NCBI GenBank assembly: GCA_020746875.1
Contig: JAGTJL010000003.1
Location: 1,178,001-1,242,000 of the forward strand
Direction of reading: 5' to 3'
Length of the DNA stretch: 64,000 bases
DNA from: Rhexocercosporidium sp. MPI-PUGE-AT-0058
Lineage: Eukaryota > Ascomycota > Leotiomycetes > Helotiales
The translations under genes and the position numbers were made by a program. Below the pieces are notes generated by a model. That model was not told the origin of the DNA, searched no databases, and worked only from the letters and a program-made list of their open reading frames with translations. This document shows, in pieces, positions 11,889-23,420 of this stretch. Positions within the stretch are counted from its first letter, which is position 1, and the number at the start of each line of letters is the position of its first letter.

Positions 11889-13750
11889 ATGTCATCAATC
11901 CTGGAAGAGCCTGCTTATGGTACCAGTATTAGCACGAGTGTTTTTCTCATCACCTCAGATGGAAAGACGCTGCGGCTCCCAATCCCATCCTCCTCTCCAA
12001 AGGACCCTCTCAATTGGCACCCGGTGAAACGCAGGATGATATTGGGGAATGTCTTCTTCTTCGCAATGCTGGCTGTTCTGCAGCTCCAGAGCTTGGGGGT
12101 TCTCGTTCCAGTCATGGCGATTGATTATCTTCCACAGGTAATTTGTCGGAATCCCAGTCTAACTAGGCCGTATTACTGACTCTGGAAGGGCATTTCAATA
12201 CTCGCATTTACACCTATGGCTTCGAGCACGCTGGTATTTGTGGGGCTTTCTCAATTCTTATGGATCCCCCTCTCTCTAGCAATCGGAAGGCGTCCGGTGT
12301 TCCTCCTCGCGAATATCCTGCTGGCAGTGGGCTCTCTTTATGCTGCTATCTCGCCAAACTTTTACCATCATATTGTAGCCCAGAGCATACAATCAATCGC
12401 CTCGGGATTTACATTCTCTGCTGTACGTAAAATGATCTTCTTCACGCCACACTTGCTTACTTTTGCAGCTGGGCCTAATGTTACTCGATCTCACTTTTAT
12501 CCATGAGCGTATCATTGTCCTCTCGATTTTCTGGTCTGTGGGTGGGGCCATATCCAATGCTGTGTACGTTGTTCGACCGGTGTCCAGGATCCCTGATTGG
12601 GTCTCCTAGGAGTAACTTTTGGGGAAAGAATGAGCAGTTACTGATTGACTGGTTAACGCAGGATCGCAGCAGTACCAAAAATCGACAGCGTTTTCCACAC
12701 CTGGCGAGGTTTCTACTACGTTCTATTTCTCCTTGCCCTACTCTCATCAGTCGCGGCGTACTTCCTCTGTCCAGAAACTTACTTCCATCGACCTCCACTT
12801 GCATTCGACGGGCGTGTTCTTGTTCAATCGACAGCCGAAAGAGTAACAATCTATGAGACTTGGGCAGAGGCCGGCTTGCACAAAGCGCTACCCGAAGCGC
12901 CAGTTACATTGGCCAAACTCAGAGCCGACGAGTTGAAAATACTGGGGCTGGATATCCCTAATCGATGGAGCAGGATGAGGGCTATCTATCCTCAGATCCT
13001 CCTACTTCTCCTCAACCCATTGGTCTTCTGGGTCATGATACTCAACGCCCTTGCGACAACCGGCATTCTAGCCTTTGATCTCAGCTACGGAGTCCTGCTA
13101 CTTTCCCCACCATACAGTTTTTCGATTGACAAGGTAGCACTCATTAAACTTGCTTGCGCAGCCGGCTCTCTCGCAACGTTTCCCATCGTGGGGCTTCTCA
13201 ACTCCAAGATTACTCGACGGCTAGCGACGAGGAATGGTGGGAGACAAAGCGTCGAGCACTACCTACCTTCCTTCATTCTTCCTGTGATTACTGGATTCCT
13301 GGCTCAACTCCTTTATGGACTCGCCGCTCAGCGGAAATTGCATTACGGCTGGATTTTTACGTCTTATGGGATGATGTATTTCAGCTTCATCTCTCTATAC
13401 ACTTGCGTAAGAATTCCATCCTTCAACTCCTCTTTGTCTTGCTCATTACTTGTTTTTTACTTACTCTTTAACAGAACAGTCTTTGGGCTGTGGAAGCATT
13501 TCCCTGTTTCGCCGCCGCCAGTCTCGCCGTCGTAATGGGCGTATCATATATCCTCCCTTTCGCGCTCTCATTCGTGATCAAGCCCTGGACGGCAAGAGTC
13601 GGGCAACTGAGCATGCATGCTACACTTGGTGGTATGATTCTGGGAGTTGGCAGTATCGGGATCCCGATCGCCATTTGCGGGAGAGAGTGGAGAGCTGCGA
13701 TTCTGAGGAGGTACGGAAATATGCAGGGTGGTGCTTTGAGGCCACAATAG
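11889..13750 (+). CDS. MFS transporter, DHA1-like drug:H+ antiporter family
   Basis: Predicted plasma-membrane proton-coupled transporter of the major facilitator superfamily. Five exons: 11889-12137, 12189-12422, 12469-12563, 12662-13406 and 13475-13750, together 532 residues. The N-terminal tail carries the motif KDPLNWHPVKRR, the DPLNW signature common just before TM1 in fungal DHA1 carriers. Hydrophobic segments follow: ILGNVFFFAMLAVLQLQSLG, the TM2/loop motif SLAIGRRPVFLLANILLAVG (MFS motif A region), LGLMLLDLTFIHERIIVLSI, GFYYVLFLLALLSSVAAYFL and, after the central loop, at least five more. The predicted total is close to twelve. Intron 1 uses an unusual GGAAG acceptor, but a strong TTACTGAC branch-like site precedes it and the frame is kept. 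The substrate cannot be assigned. The stretch 12564-12661 is a 98-base intron. Confidence 0.85.
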
Positions 13751-15467
13751 ATTCGTATTTGTGACATACAAGACCATGAGCTTCATGTAGATAGTTGCTA
13801 GATTTTTATATCGCGTGGAGATTTTGCTTCACAAGCATTTTGTTGTTTACGTCTCGCGTATGTACATATCTCCCGGGCAACTTGGGGCAAGGATGTTGCT
13901 ATCTTTTGGTATTAATACAACTGGCTGATACGAGCCTCATCTTCAGATTCTCTTGGTTTCTTGTGATTTGACACAAGGATGCCTAATAAGGTAGTTCGCA
14001 AGTCTGAATGCAATTTAGAATAATGTGGAAGTTTTCCAAAGATTCCATCCGGGGCGATCACATGGCGAATGAATACAGTAACAGCTCACAAGACCAACGA
14101 GATAACAGAAGACGATGAAGCATGTCGCACATGACATACATGAGAGCCTAGAACAGCTAGATTCCCCCACATAGAGCTAAAAAGTACCTTGCAGGTAAAG
14201 GCAGAAAGAAGCTTGTGCATGCATCGGGGGTAGATCTCGATTCTCGAAGCGTTCTTCATACCAAGGATTCGATGAAAGATGTGACTGAGAGATTGCGTAT
14301 CACAATCGGTCCGACATGCGTCCATCATACACTGTGTTCGCAAATGAGCACAAGACTAAAGCAAGAAAGGAAGGAGGATGGAATATGTTTCAACACGTGA
14401 TGATGATGCTGCTGAATTTTAAGACGCCACTTGATCTTTTGGAAGGCTGTCAAGGAGGGAAGTGCACATGGCGCATTAAATTTTAACTAAATTTTAGCTA
14501 TTGTACTCTCACGAGCAGGAAAGAAGGGGGCGGTGGTAAAAGCAAGTAGATAGTCAGGTGATGATGTATATTTGGAGAAACGCCGTCCATTTCTAGCTTT
14601 CCAAAAAACTGGACGAAAGAAACTCTATATTGCTATGCTCTTCTGATAACATATCATAGTAAGTGGCTGAACAAAGAGTTAGACTCGATTTTTCCTTTTG
14701 CCATCCGAACTTCTTTTCTGATACTGCCCGTGTCTCGGACCTCTGCAACTTGCAGATGTTTCGAAACAAAGTCACACTTCTCGAGCCAACCGAAGCATGT
14801 GCATCGTCAACAGTGAAACGAAATGGATGAACATTCACACATGGTCTGAGCACCTGTGGCTAAACTCTGCTCAGGGCTCGAGGGGACAAGTGGATGCTCC
14901 AGACAACGTGGATGACTCGTGAGAGACTCGAGGAAGAGCACGATACAGAGTCACACTTCGACAGAATGTTGCACTCTCTGGGGTAGTGGATTGAAAAGGG
15001 CCGAAAAAGAGAGTACATATTGCTAATACATCTCAGGCAGGCCGAGGAGGAGGACAGGGACAAGTGATACGTTGCATATTGCGGGGTGCATATGATCCGT
15101 CGGAGATCTTCTGATAAAGTCCTTAAAGCATGGAGGGGCTCCGATCACCTCCAGATTCATGAACTTTAAGTCCTTCACGAAGTACTCGTACTGTACTACT
15201 GATCCTTGTGTCACAAGCACCACAGGGGTATCTGATGGCCGTCCTTGGCATCTGATGGGTGGCTAGTGAGACCTAAAAATGGCCTGGACTCAGCAACTCT
15301 CCCGGGCACCTTCCTGGATGCAGCCAATATTGGTGCGCCACGCAGGCGCTGGGAAGTCTGTGAAATCTCCGAGGCCACAACGACGTCCAACCACTGCATC
15401 CTCTTGATCCGGCTAGCAGTTTCAGACTTTTAACCTCACTGGAGGCAGTTCGTCAGGGACGGAAGTC

Positions 15468-15505
15468 ACAGAACGGAACAGACAGAACAGAACAGTACAG
15501 AACAG
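15468..15505. repeat. Imperfect ACAGA-type pentamer tract
   Basis: Consecutive units CACAGAACGGAACAGACAGA then ACAGAACAGTACAGAACAG repeat an ACAGA/GAACA core about seven times with single-base changes. It looks like a decayed microsatellite with no coding role. Confidence 0.6.
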
Positions 15506-15529
15506 GTACATCCGGAAATACAGACTGTC

Positions 15530-15554
15530 CCAACCCAACCCAACCCAACCCAAC
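15530..15554. repeat. CAACC pentamer microsatellite, five units
   Basis: The sequence reads (CCAAC) repeated five times without interruption, 24 bases after the ACAGA-like tract. Probably replication slippage. No link to a gene is visible. Confidence 0.8.
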
Positions 15555-16761
15555 ATCTGTCGTAGCCCTCATGAATTCTTGGCATGCCCAGTCCAGTTTC
15601 GTGGTACGAATAGAGCCGCTCTACTTGACTTGAGCCAGGGTAGACATTCCCATTCCACTGGCCTACCAAGGTCGTACGACAGACTTGCTCCTTGACTACC
15701 TTGTACAATACACATCTGTCAAACCAACTCGCTTGCTAGAGCCGAAAGACGGTACTGTAATTATCCAGGGGAATCTCAATGCTGCTATCCACGTTCCGAA
15801 CAAACGACACTCCCAGCAAACCCCGGTATATCACGACAACCAATCGAACCAAGTACCAATCTGCATCCCAAGTCCCGGTTTTCGCCAGACCGTCAGTTTC
15901 GATTCGGCCCTCTTGGCTCAGGCACCGCCTGACTACTGGTCAGACGTATCTTCGCTTGCACGGAGCACCTCCTGCTAGCAGGTATAGAGAGCATTGAAGC
16001 ATTCCCTCCCAGCTTAGCTCGGCGGCCTGTGATGGCCCTCGTTGGTCGTGGCTCCCTGCAAAGGGACAATCCTCATCATGAGTCTAATTCGATCTTGCTT
16101 GGGCCACATGGCCCGAGAAGCCAGCAGGCCATTGCTTCTGCCGAGGGGGTTCCGTTTGAGGTAGGGGAAGGCATGGAGACGAGGCAGGAGGAGGATAGGC
16201 GGGTTCGAGATATAAGTATTGAGGGCCGCACCTCTGAGGATAAACTTATCCAGACTGCAAAGTATCCTAATTCCAGTCAGCGCACTGCTTTTGCTCCCTA
16301 TCTCCGCGAGGGACAATCACACTTATTATTTGTGAGTATTCCCATCTTCTATCATTATCCTCCGAATTCGTCGCGCTAGGTGTTTATCGTCGCTTCCTCC
16401 CACCGTCCTCGCTTGCAGTGTTGTATTTTTATTTTGATGTCATTCACCGACCCCACCAATTGACAATAACAACCTCTTCCTATTGTATCACGCGCCTCTA
16501 CAAATCTCAACACGTTCCTACCTACAGCTTCTTTCTCCTTTTCCTTCTCCCCCCTCTTCATCGTTCGTTCCTACATACTTCCTAAACATTTCTGTACACG
16601 CCAGCAAGCTCCTCTACCAAGGATCTTTGGACGCTACTTGCCCACGGTACAATCTTCTCGCGACATCACGAACACAAGGCTTCCATATACACTGCTGACC
16701 ACTCTGCGACCAGCCTACACGCTCTTTTAAAACATCCTACAGCAGCTGGTACTACTTTACG

Positions 16762-19299
16762 ATGGCAATTTCCTCCACCATTTTCGCGGCCTTGTGCCTC
16801 TTTCTCCTCGTTGTCACTGGCGCACCCGCCCCAGCTGCCTCTCCGCTTCCTGCTGCTACAGGCGCTGAAGCTGCAGCAGCAGGTGGTTACTGGCTCGAGT
16901 CTATCGCACGTCAAGGAACTGTAGGTTACGGTACCGCTGGTTACCAAGTCTTCCGAAACGTGAAGGATTTTGGCGCAAAGGGGGATGGAACTACCGACGA
17001 TACTTCTGCTATCAATGCGGCTATTGCGGCTGGCTCTCGCTGCGGTCAAGGATGCGATTCTACTACTGTAACACCTGCCATCGTCTACTTCCCTGCTGGA
17101 ACTTATTCCATCTCTGCGCCTCTCATTCAATACTACTATACCCAGTTCATTGGTGATGCGACCAACCTTCCGGTCATCAAGGCTACCGCTGGTTTCCAAG
17201 GCATGGCATTGATGGATGCGGACCCATATGCTAATGGTGGAATAAACTGGTATACAAATCAAAGTATGTGTTTACTTGTCCATGATTAGAGCATCAGCTG
17301 ACGATCTAAATAGACAACTTCTTCCGACAAATCCGCAACTTTGTCCTTGATACCACTGCCATGCCTGTCAGTGCTGGTGCTGGTATTCATTGGCAAGTTG
17401 CTCAGGCCACCAGTCTCCAAAACATCGTGTTCAACATGAGAACTGATGGCGGAACTGCAAATGCTCAATTGGTGAGTTACTTCCGCTGCGCCTCATTCAG
17501 GCTACGAAGACGTCAATCACCTACTGACGCGACATCTAGGGTATTTTCATGGACAATGGATCTGGTGGCTTCATGACCGACTTGACATTTAATGGTGGAA
17601 AGTATGGCGCTTTCTTTGGATCCCAACAATTTACTACACGTAACTTGACATTCAACAACTGCCAAACGGCTGTTTTCATGAATTGGAACTGGTACGTATC
17701 TCTGGCCTCGGACTTCCGAGCGGAAGCTAACTGATTCTCAGGGCTTGGACCTTGTCAGGACTCTCTATAAATAACTGCGGAGTTGGTATTGACATGGCGA
17801 ACGGTGGCGCATCGAGCCAGACTGTCGGTTCTGTTCTCCTCGTCGATAGCACCATCTCCAACACACCAATTGGAATTTCCACGGTCTACTCGACCAGCGA
17901 GGCTTCTACCAACGGCTCCCTGATTATCGATAACGTCAACTTCTCTCCAAATGTTCCCGTCGCAGTCTCAAACCCCGCAACAAAGGCCACAATTCTGGGA
18001 GGAAATACCAAGATTGCTTCATGGACTCAAGGCAGAAACTACAAGGGAGCCAACTCTGGTAGCGCCGTTCAAGGCCCACAAACACCTATTACAAAGCCCG
18101 CATCACTCTTGAACTCTGCCGGCAACGTCTTCACGCGGTCCAAGCCGCAATATGAGCATGAGCCTGTCTCTGCTTTCAAGAGTGTCAAGGCTGCTGGAGC
18201 TAAGGGCGATGGTGTCACAGATGATACGGCTGCCATTCAAGCTCTCTTCAACTCTGTCAGTGCCTCCGATATTGTATACTTCGATCACGGAGCGTATGTC
18301 GTCACAAGCACAGTCAAGGTCCCAAAGAACATCAGAATCACCGGCGAGATCTGGCCACTCATCATGGCAGGAGGCTCAAACACATTCAAGGATCAAAATA
18401 ACCCGAAGCCTGTCTTCCAAGTTGGCCAGGTTGGTGATGTTGGAACGGTAGAGATGTCGGATTTGATGTTTGAGACTCTAGGCCCGCAGCCTGGTGCTAT
18501 CATGATGGAGTGGAATGTCAAGGAGGCTTCGCAAGGTTCTGCTGGTCTATGGGATGTCCACTTCCGTATCGGTGGATCTGCTGGAACCCAACTGCAATCA
18601 AATACTTGCTCGAAGAACCCAACGGTCATTGCCCCTGCCAATCCGGCTTGTATTGGTGCGTACATGCTTCTTCACATTACCTCCAAGGCTACTGCATACC
18701 TTGAGAATACCTGGTTCTGGGTCTCCGACCACGAGCTTGATCTTGCGGACCACAATCAAATCAACATCTACAATGGCCGTGGTGTATTGATCTCTTCTGA
18801 AGAAGGTCCAGTATGGTTGTACGGTACAAGCTCTGAGCACAACGTTCTATACAACTACCAGGTCGCCAATGCCTCGAACGTCTACATGGCCCTCATTCAG
18901 ACAGAGACACCATATTTCCAGAGCAACCCAGATGCCACCACACCCTTCAGATCTCAGGCACTTTATACCGATCCAACGTTTGCTGGTAGCTCAGCCGTCA
19001 ACAAGGCATGGGGCCTTCGAATCGTCGACTCAGATGACATTTTTGTCTATGGGGCAGGTTTGTACAGTTTCTTCGACAACTACAGCCAGGTTTGTCTCGA
19101 TACTGCGAGCTGCCAGGATAATATGGTCTCGGTCGAGAACTCCGCTGGTATTCATATGTATGGCTTGTCTACTAAGGCTGCTGTCAACATGGTTACTCTT
19201 GACGGAAAGAGCGCTGCTCTAGACAAGGACAACCGCAACAACTTCTGTGCTGCAATCTCGTACTTTGAGATTTCTGGTAGCACCGCTACCAAGTGTTAG
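16762..19299 (+). CDS. Secreted exo-beta-1,3-glucanase, GH55
   Basis: Predicted extracellular enzyme releasing glucose from beta-1,3-glucan (fungal cell wall or plant callose/laminarin). Exons are 16762-17263, 17314-17471, 17540-17691 and 17742-19299, giving 789 residues, the normal GH55 size. The signal peptide MAISSTIFAALCLFLLVVTGAPA is followed by an Ala/Pro-rich spacer. Two pectate-lyase-superfamily beta-helix modules are visible. Each begins with the family signature: FRNVKDFGAKGDGTTDDTSA at about residue 60, and FKSVKAAGAKGDGVTDDTAA at about residue 400. The second module carries GNTKIASWTQGR-type lead-in and later WENTWFWVSDHEL-like strands (LENTWFWVSDHELDLADHNQ). This duplication is what separates GH55 from single-module pectin lyases. 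I do not assign the catalytic glutamate. The promoter lies in a long upstream gap. An enzyme for remodelling or degrading glucan both fit. Confidence 0.93.
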
Positions 19300-20105
19300 A
19301 CATTGTGAGCATGTCTCTCGGAGGCTGTCCTTTCGATGTTTTGGTTGGTGAGATACTCTTCTTCTTTGTACATACTTTTGCATGCCTTGGCATTGGGGTC
19401 GGAGGCGTTTGAGGGTTCACATCACATGAATTGGGCATACGGTGTCGATTGGCATTACCACAAAGAAAGGGGTATGCACGTACATAGACGATAGGCAAAA
19501 CAATAAACTTGGTGTTTGCCAATTAATGACTTGATAACTTGATGAATTGTAATTGTGAAGTTCCCTTGAGTGGTATGCTGTGGTCTTCGATTAGATACTT
19601 AGATAGCTTGACTTGCTGGTCCCTTTGACGCGGTGAATAGAATTTTGAAAGGCCCAGAAGAATATTGATCAAATGTTGAGGTTTTGGTAGGAGGTGTGAA
19701 TGCACTTTCTGTTCGGCGAAAATGGTATTATTGCTCATTTCGGAGTTTTGAAAGAACGATCACAATACAACCAAAAATTCACCCCAAGTCAAATTGCTGA
19801 CCTCCTATCGCGCTGCATTTGACTGCCCCTGAAAATGATTGGATCCATCCTCAGTCACGTGCACCCACAGTCGCCGTTGCCTTAGCGATAATAGGTGCCC
19901 GACTAACTTGGTAGTGATTGCCGGCGACAAAGAATCTAGGGAGGTACTGCAACTCTTTCAATCGCGCTTCCCATTCACAAAATCTCCAACTTCTGCGAAC
20001 GATACGACACCGGTGAGGGCCTTTCATTCCAGCTTACAATTGCCTTCCGAACAACTATACCACACATCTCAGTCTGCCAGTCCTCCATTCCCGCACTGCG
20101 TCAAG
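19300..20105. other. Intergenic between glucanase and EB1 genes
   Basis: The first 200 bases are likely the glucanase 3' untranslated region. The rest is EB1 upstream DNA. No supported gene lies here. Confidence 0.45.
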
Positions 20106-21051
20106 ATGGGAGAATCTAGGTCAGTCGCGGCGCATGATCAACAGAGGTAGTACCGGATGCTAACAGCGCGTTTCCTATAGACAGGAGCTCGTGGCATGGC
20201 TCAATAACCTGCTCCAGCTAAATGTTACCAAAGTCGAGCAATGTGGAACTGGGTATGTTCGACCCCTCCCCCGCAGCACGCCAACTGTCTGCCAATCCTC
20301 CTCCTGTCTGTCTGCCTGCCTGTGTCTCGCTGACCCTTCTGCCAGCGCGGCTCTCTGCCAGATCTTCGACAGTATCTACCTCGATGTCCCCATGTCCAGA
20401 GTCAAGTTCAATGTGAATACCGAATACGCATATTTGCAGAACTTCAAGATCCTCCAAAGTACGATATCTACCCCTCGGCCAGCGCCAAGCCCGCAACAAA
20501 ATACTGACGGGTATCTCCTTACAGACTGCTTCACCCGCCATGGCATTGACCGTCCCGTTAACGTCGAGCAACTGATCAAGTGCAAGATGCAAGATAACCT
20601 CGAATTTCTCCAATGGTCGAAGCGGTATTGGGATCAATACTTCCCGGGTGGTGACTACGATGCTGTCGCCCGACGACGCGGATCTGGTGCCCCTCCCCCA
20701 GCATCTGCTCCTGCAGCACGGACATCTGCTGGCGCAGCTAAGAGAGGTACGACACCGACTACAGGACGACCAAGAGTGGCAGGCGCAGGAGGTGCAGGAA
20801 GTGCTGCTTTACAACAAGAGAACGCCACTTTGAAGGAGACCGTACAAGGCCTGGAACGTGAGAGGGACTTCTATTTCAGCAAACTCCGCGATATCGAACT
20901 GCTGGTCCAACAAGCGTGTGAGGAGGATCCCGAGATTGAGAAGCAAGAGGACGGGTTGATCAAGCACATCCAAACCATTCTTTACTCTACGGAGGACGGA
21001 TTCGAGATTCCAGCCGAGGCGGAGGGTCTCGATGACCAGGAGACATTTTAG
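20106..21051 (+). CDS. mal3: EB1/Mal3/Bim1 microtubule plus-end-binding protein
   Basis: Tracks growing microtubule plus ends and recruits partners. Four exons: 20106-20119 (only 14 bases: the start codon plus three codons and two bases), 20181-20252, 20346-20458 and 20525-21051, total 241 residues. The calponin-homology domain reads MGESRQELVAWLNNLLQLNV, KVEQCGTGAALCQIFDSIYL, VNTEYAYLQNFKILQ and IKCKMQDNLEFLQWSKRYWD. A basic, Ala/Pro/Gly-rich linker follows (about residues 135-180). Then comes a coiled coil (ALQQENATLKETVQGLERER) leading into the EB1-specific C-terminal motif FYFSKLRDIELLVQQ, the dimer/SxIP-binding region. The acidic tail ends in ETF, a terminal acidic-aromatic end comparable to the EEY/F tail of other EB1 proteins. 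The tiny first exon means the true start is missed unless spliced. Each junction was checked by frame. Confidence 0.95.
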
Positions 21052-22298
21052 CCTCCCTAATGACCAGATGACGACTTGATGGGCGATGGGCACAGACTGC
21101 AGTGACCTGCAAAATTGATTCTCTTTGGCTGTTGGAGTTACTTGAGCATACGAAGGGAGATGCATGAATTATGGGTTCCGATGGTTCCTTCAGTGCGTCT
21201 ATAAACTTTTCATAGCGACACGATGACACACTGGATCTGATAGAGGATTTCAGGTTCTGAGAATCAATTCATGAATTTTCTGCAGCGTCCTGTCTGCCTC
21301 GGCTGTGTGACTGTCCATTTGCACCAGTCTCGGGGAGACCAGAGCCAAGTCATTGGTAACGTTTGGAGTTGTGTACGCTGTAGATGATGTATAAGCTTCT
21401 ATTCCATCTTCTCCAAGTTTCTTCTTTTTTCTTTCAGTTATGTCAATTCCCGAGTCAACTTGCTGGTAACTTCCCGGAAGCTGAGGCTCGAATGAGGACC
21501 CGTGCAATCGCCAAAGACTAGAACCTAGCTATCCTGTGCTCTCCTTGGGGTTGTTGTATTACTTCTCGTGCAGTGCATGACTCACAAGCCCAAGATCGAT
21601 GATCTACCAGAGGATCATCGTATACTCTGGCAAGTATCCGATTCAGGTGGCTCGTAGCAGACTGTCCAGTCACTTCTAGTTTTTTCCCCCCAAAAAAGCT
21701 TTATAGCCAAAGTCCAGTACCTACTTCGCTCCCATTTACTGTGCAGTGATCACCTGTAACACGACTTATTAAGTATGAACAGAATGCGATTTTCAGGTTC
21801 GCTTTTGGTGAGTATCTAGTCGAAGCTGGGGACCCCATTGGGAAGTTTGTTTATGTACTTGTACTGTACTGGGAGGGAGCAGGACGACAGATAGATTCAC
21901 GTCACATAAACGAAAGTCTTGAATTCTTGCTAAAAAGTAAACATTCTAGAGCTTTCTCACGTCGGCACTCATGAGTTGGTACTATCTACTTCTAGTCAGC
22001 TAGACTGATCCCATACATACCGAGCGCGAGCGAGCGGTACCTAATTGAAGTGGAGTGGTTCCCGGGTGGCTGGCTTATCCGCCGCTAAACCTATGACCAC
22101 ACACCCCCTGTCACGAGCTCCATTCAAGGAAGGCATCAGAGGTAAATACAACATCAGGACGAACCTGGAGACTTACGCATACGCATTACGACCAGGTCAA
22201 TACTCAGCTACTAGAATTTGAAGACTAGCAGATTCCTCTGCATTACAAACATCATTGAGAACGCAACCTCGATTACAGACACAACTTTACAGCCAACA
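21052..22298. other. Intergenic between EB1 and Vam7 genes
   Basis: No gene supported. The Vam7 frame stays open upstream to about 22218 without an ATG, so that part is most likely 5' leader. Confidence 0.45.
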
Positions 22299-23420
22299 AT
22301 GGCGCCCCCCCTCGAAATCACCATCCCCTCCACCATCCTCTCCTCAGACCCAAACACCAAACCCTACACGCTCTACAACATCAGCCTGCGTCTTCCCCTC
22401 CGCACATTCGTCGTGCAGAAACGCTATTCCGATTTCTCTGCCCTCCACACCCAACTCACCTCCCTCGTCTCCTCCCCCCCACCCGCCCCCCTCCCCGCAA
22501 AATCTTGGTTCAAATCTACCGCCTCCTCACCAGAACTCACAGAGACGCGGCGTGCAGGCCTGGAAACCTATCTTCAAGCCATAGCGGAGAGCCCAGATAA
22601 GCGATGGAGGGAGACGAGCGTGTGGAGGAGTTTCCTGAACTTGCCTTCGAGCAGTGGGAGTGGGAGTAGTGCGAGGAATGAGCTGGTGCAGGCGAATCAG
22701 CGGTTGGGGATCGTGGGCGCTGGGCAGGTTGCTTCGGATCCGGGAGTGTGGCTGGATTTGCATAGGGAGATGAAGGGCCAGCTGCATGATGCGAGATTGT
22801 TCCTGGGGAGGAGGGATGGGGCTACGACGCCGCAGGCACAACATGAGGCTGGGGCGAATGCGAAGAGGTGTCTTGTTAAAGCTGGGGGCTTGTTAGGGAA
22901 CTTGGAAGATGGATTGAGGATCATGAGTGAGGGGGAGAAGAGGGGGACTGAGGGGAAGGTTGGAGCGGGGGAGTTGAGGAGGAAGAGGGATTTATTGGGG
23001 AGTGCGAAGGTTGAAAAGGACGGGTTGGAGAAACTTGCTGTTAGTCTTGCGGTTAAGGGGCAGTATAATGGGAGTGGTAGTGGGAATACTGCTGCTACAC
23101 AACAGGATAAGAACGCCCTGTTTGGTCCAAATGTGAATCGTCCTTCTGGCAGAGTCCTCGGTGCGCCTGTTCCTGAAACGGACAAGACTCGCGAGCTGGA
23201 CAATGAGGGTGTCGTCCAGCTGCAGAAACAGATGATGCAAGACCAAGACTTGGACGTCGAGGAGCTGGCTAAGATTGTTAGGAGGCAGAAAGAGATGGGA
23301 CTAGCCATCCACGGCGAGCTGGAGTTGCAGAACGAGATGCTGAAGAGAGTAGATGAGGATGTAGGTCGTGTAGGACGCAAAATCGAGGTTGCAAAGAAGA
23401 GGGTTGGCAAGATCTCTTGA
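22299..23420 (+). CDS. vam7: Vam7-like vacuolar Qc-SNARE with PX domain
   Basis: Predicted soluble SNARE for homotypic vacuole fusion, recruited to PI3P on the vacuole by its PX domain. Single exon, 373 residues, starting at the first in-frame ATG (22299), which begins MAPPLEITIPS. The PX domain spans about residues 4-125: strands LEITIPSTI and YTLYNISLRL, the phosphoinositide-binding RTFVVQKRYSDFSALHTQL, then the Pro-rich loop SSPPPAPLPAKSWF and the helix RRAGLETYLQAIAESPDKRW. The middle is helical. The C-terminus has a t-SNARE heptad helix (DLDVEELAKIVRRQKEMGLA, then HGELELQNEMLKRVDEDVGR). The LQNE glutamine is the likely zero-layer residue of a Q-SNARE. There is no C-terminal transmembrane segment, as expected for Vam7. 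Codon use shifts from C-rich in the first third to G-rich in the middle. Confidence 0.9.
   Translation: MAPPLEITIPSTILSSDPNTKPYTLYNISLRLPLRTFVVQKRYSDFSALHTQLTSLVSSPPPAPLPAKSWFKSTASSPELTETRRAGLETYLQAIAESPDKRWRETSVWRSFLNLPSSSGSGSSARNELVQANQRLGIVGAGQVASDPGVWLDLHREMKGQLHDARLFLGRRDGATTPQAQHEAGANAKRCLVKAGGLLGNLEDGLRIMSEGEKRGTEGKVGAGELRRKRDLLGSAKVEKDGLEKLAVSLAVKGQYNGSGSGNTAATQQDKNALFGPNVNRPSGRVLGAPVPETDKTRELDNEGVVQLQKQMMQDQDLDVEELAKIVRRQKEMGLAIHGELELQNEMLKRVDEDVGRVGRKIEVAKKRVGKIS

Larger units (their letters stand above)
13751..16761. other. 3 kb intergenic region before the glucanase
   Basis: No supported gene. It holds two short pentamer tracts (listed separately at 15468-15505 and 15530-15554). 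The proximal 260 bases (about 16490-16761) are pyrimidine-rich with TCTTTCTCC-like runs, as in promoters of highly expressed fungal genes. Open frames in this stretch are short and overlap on both strands. Confidence 0.4.
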
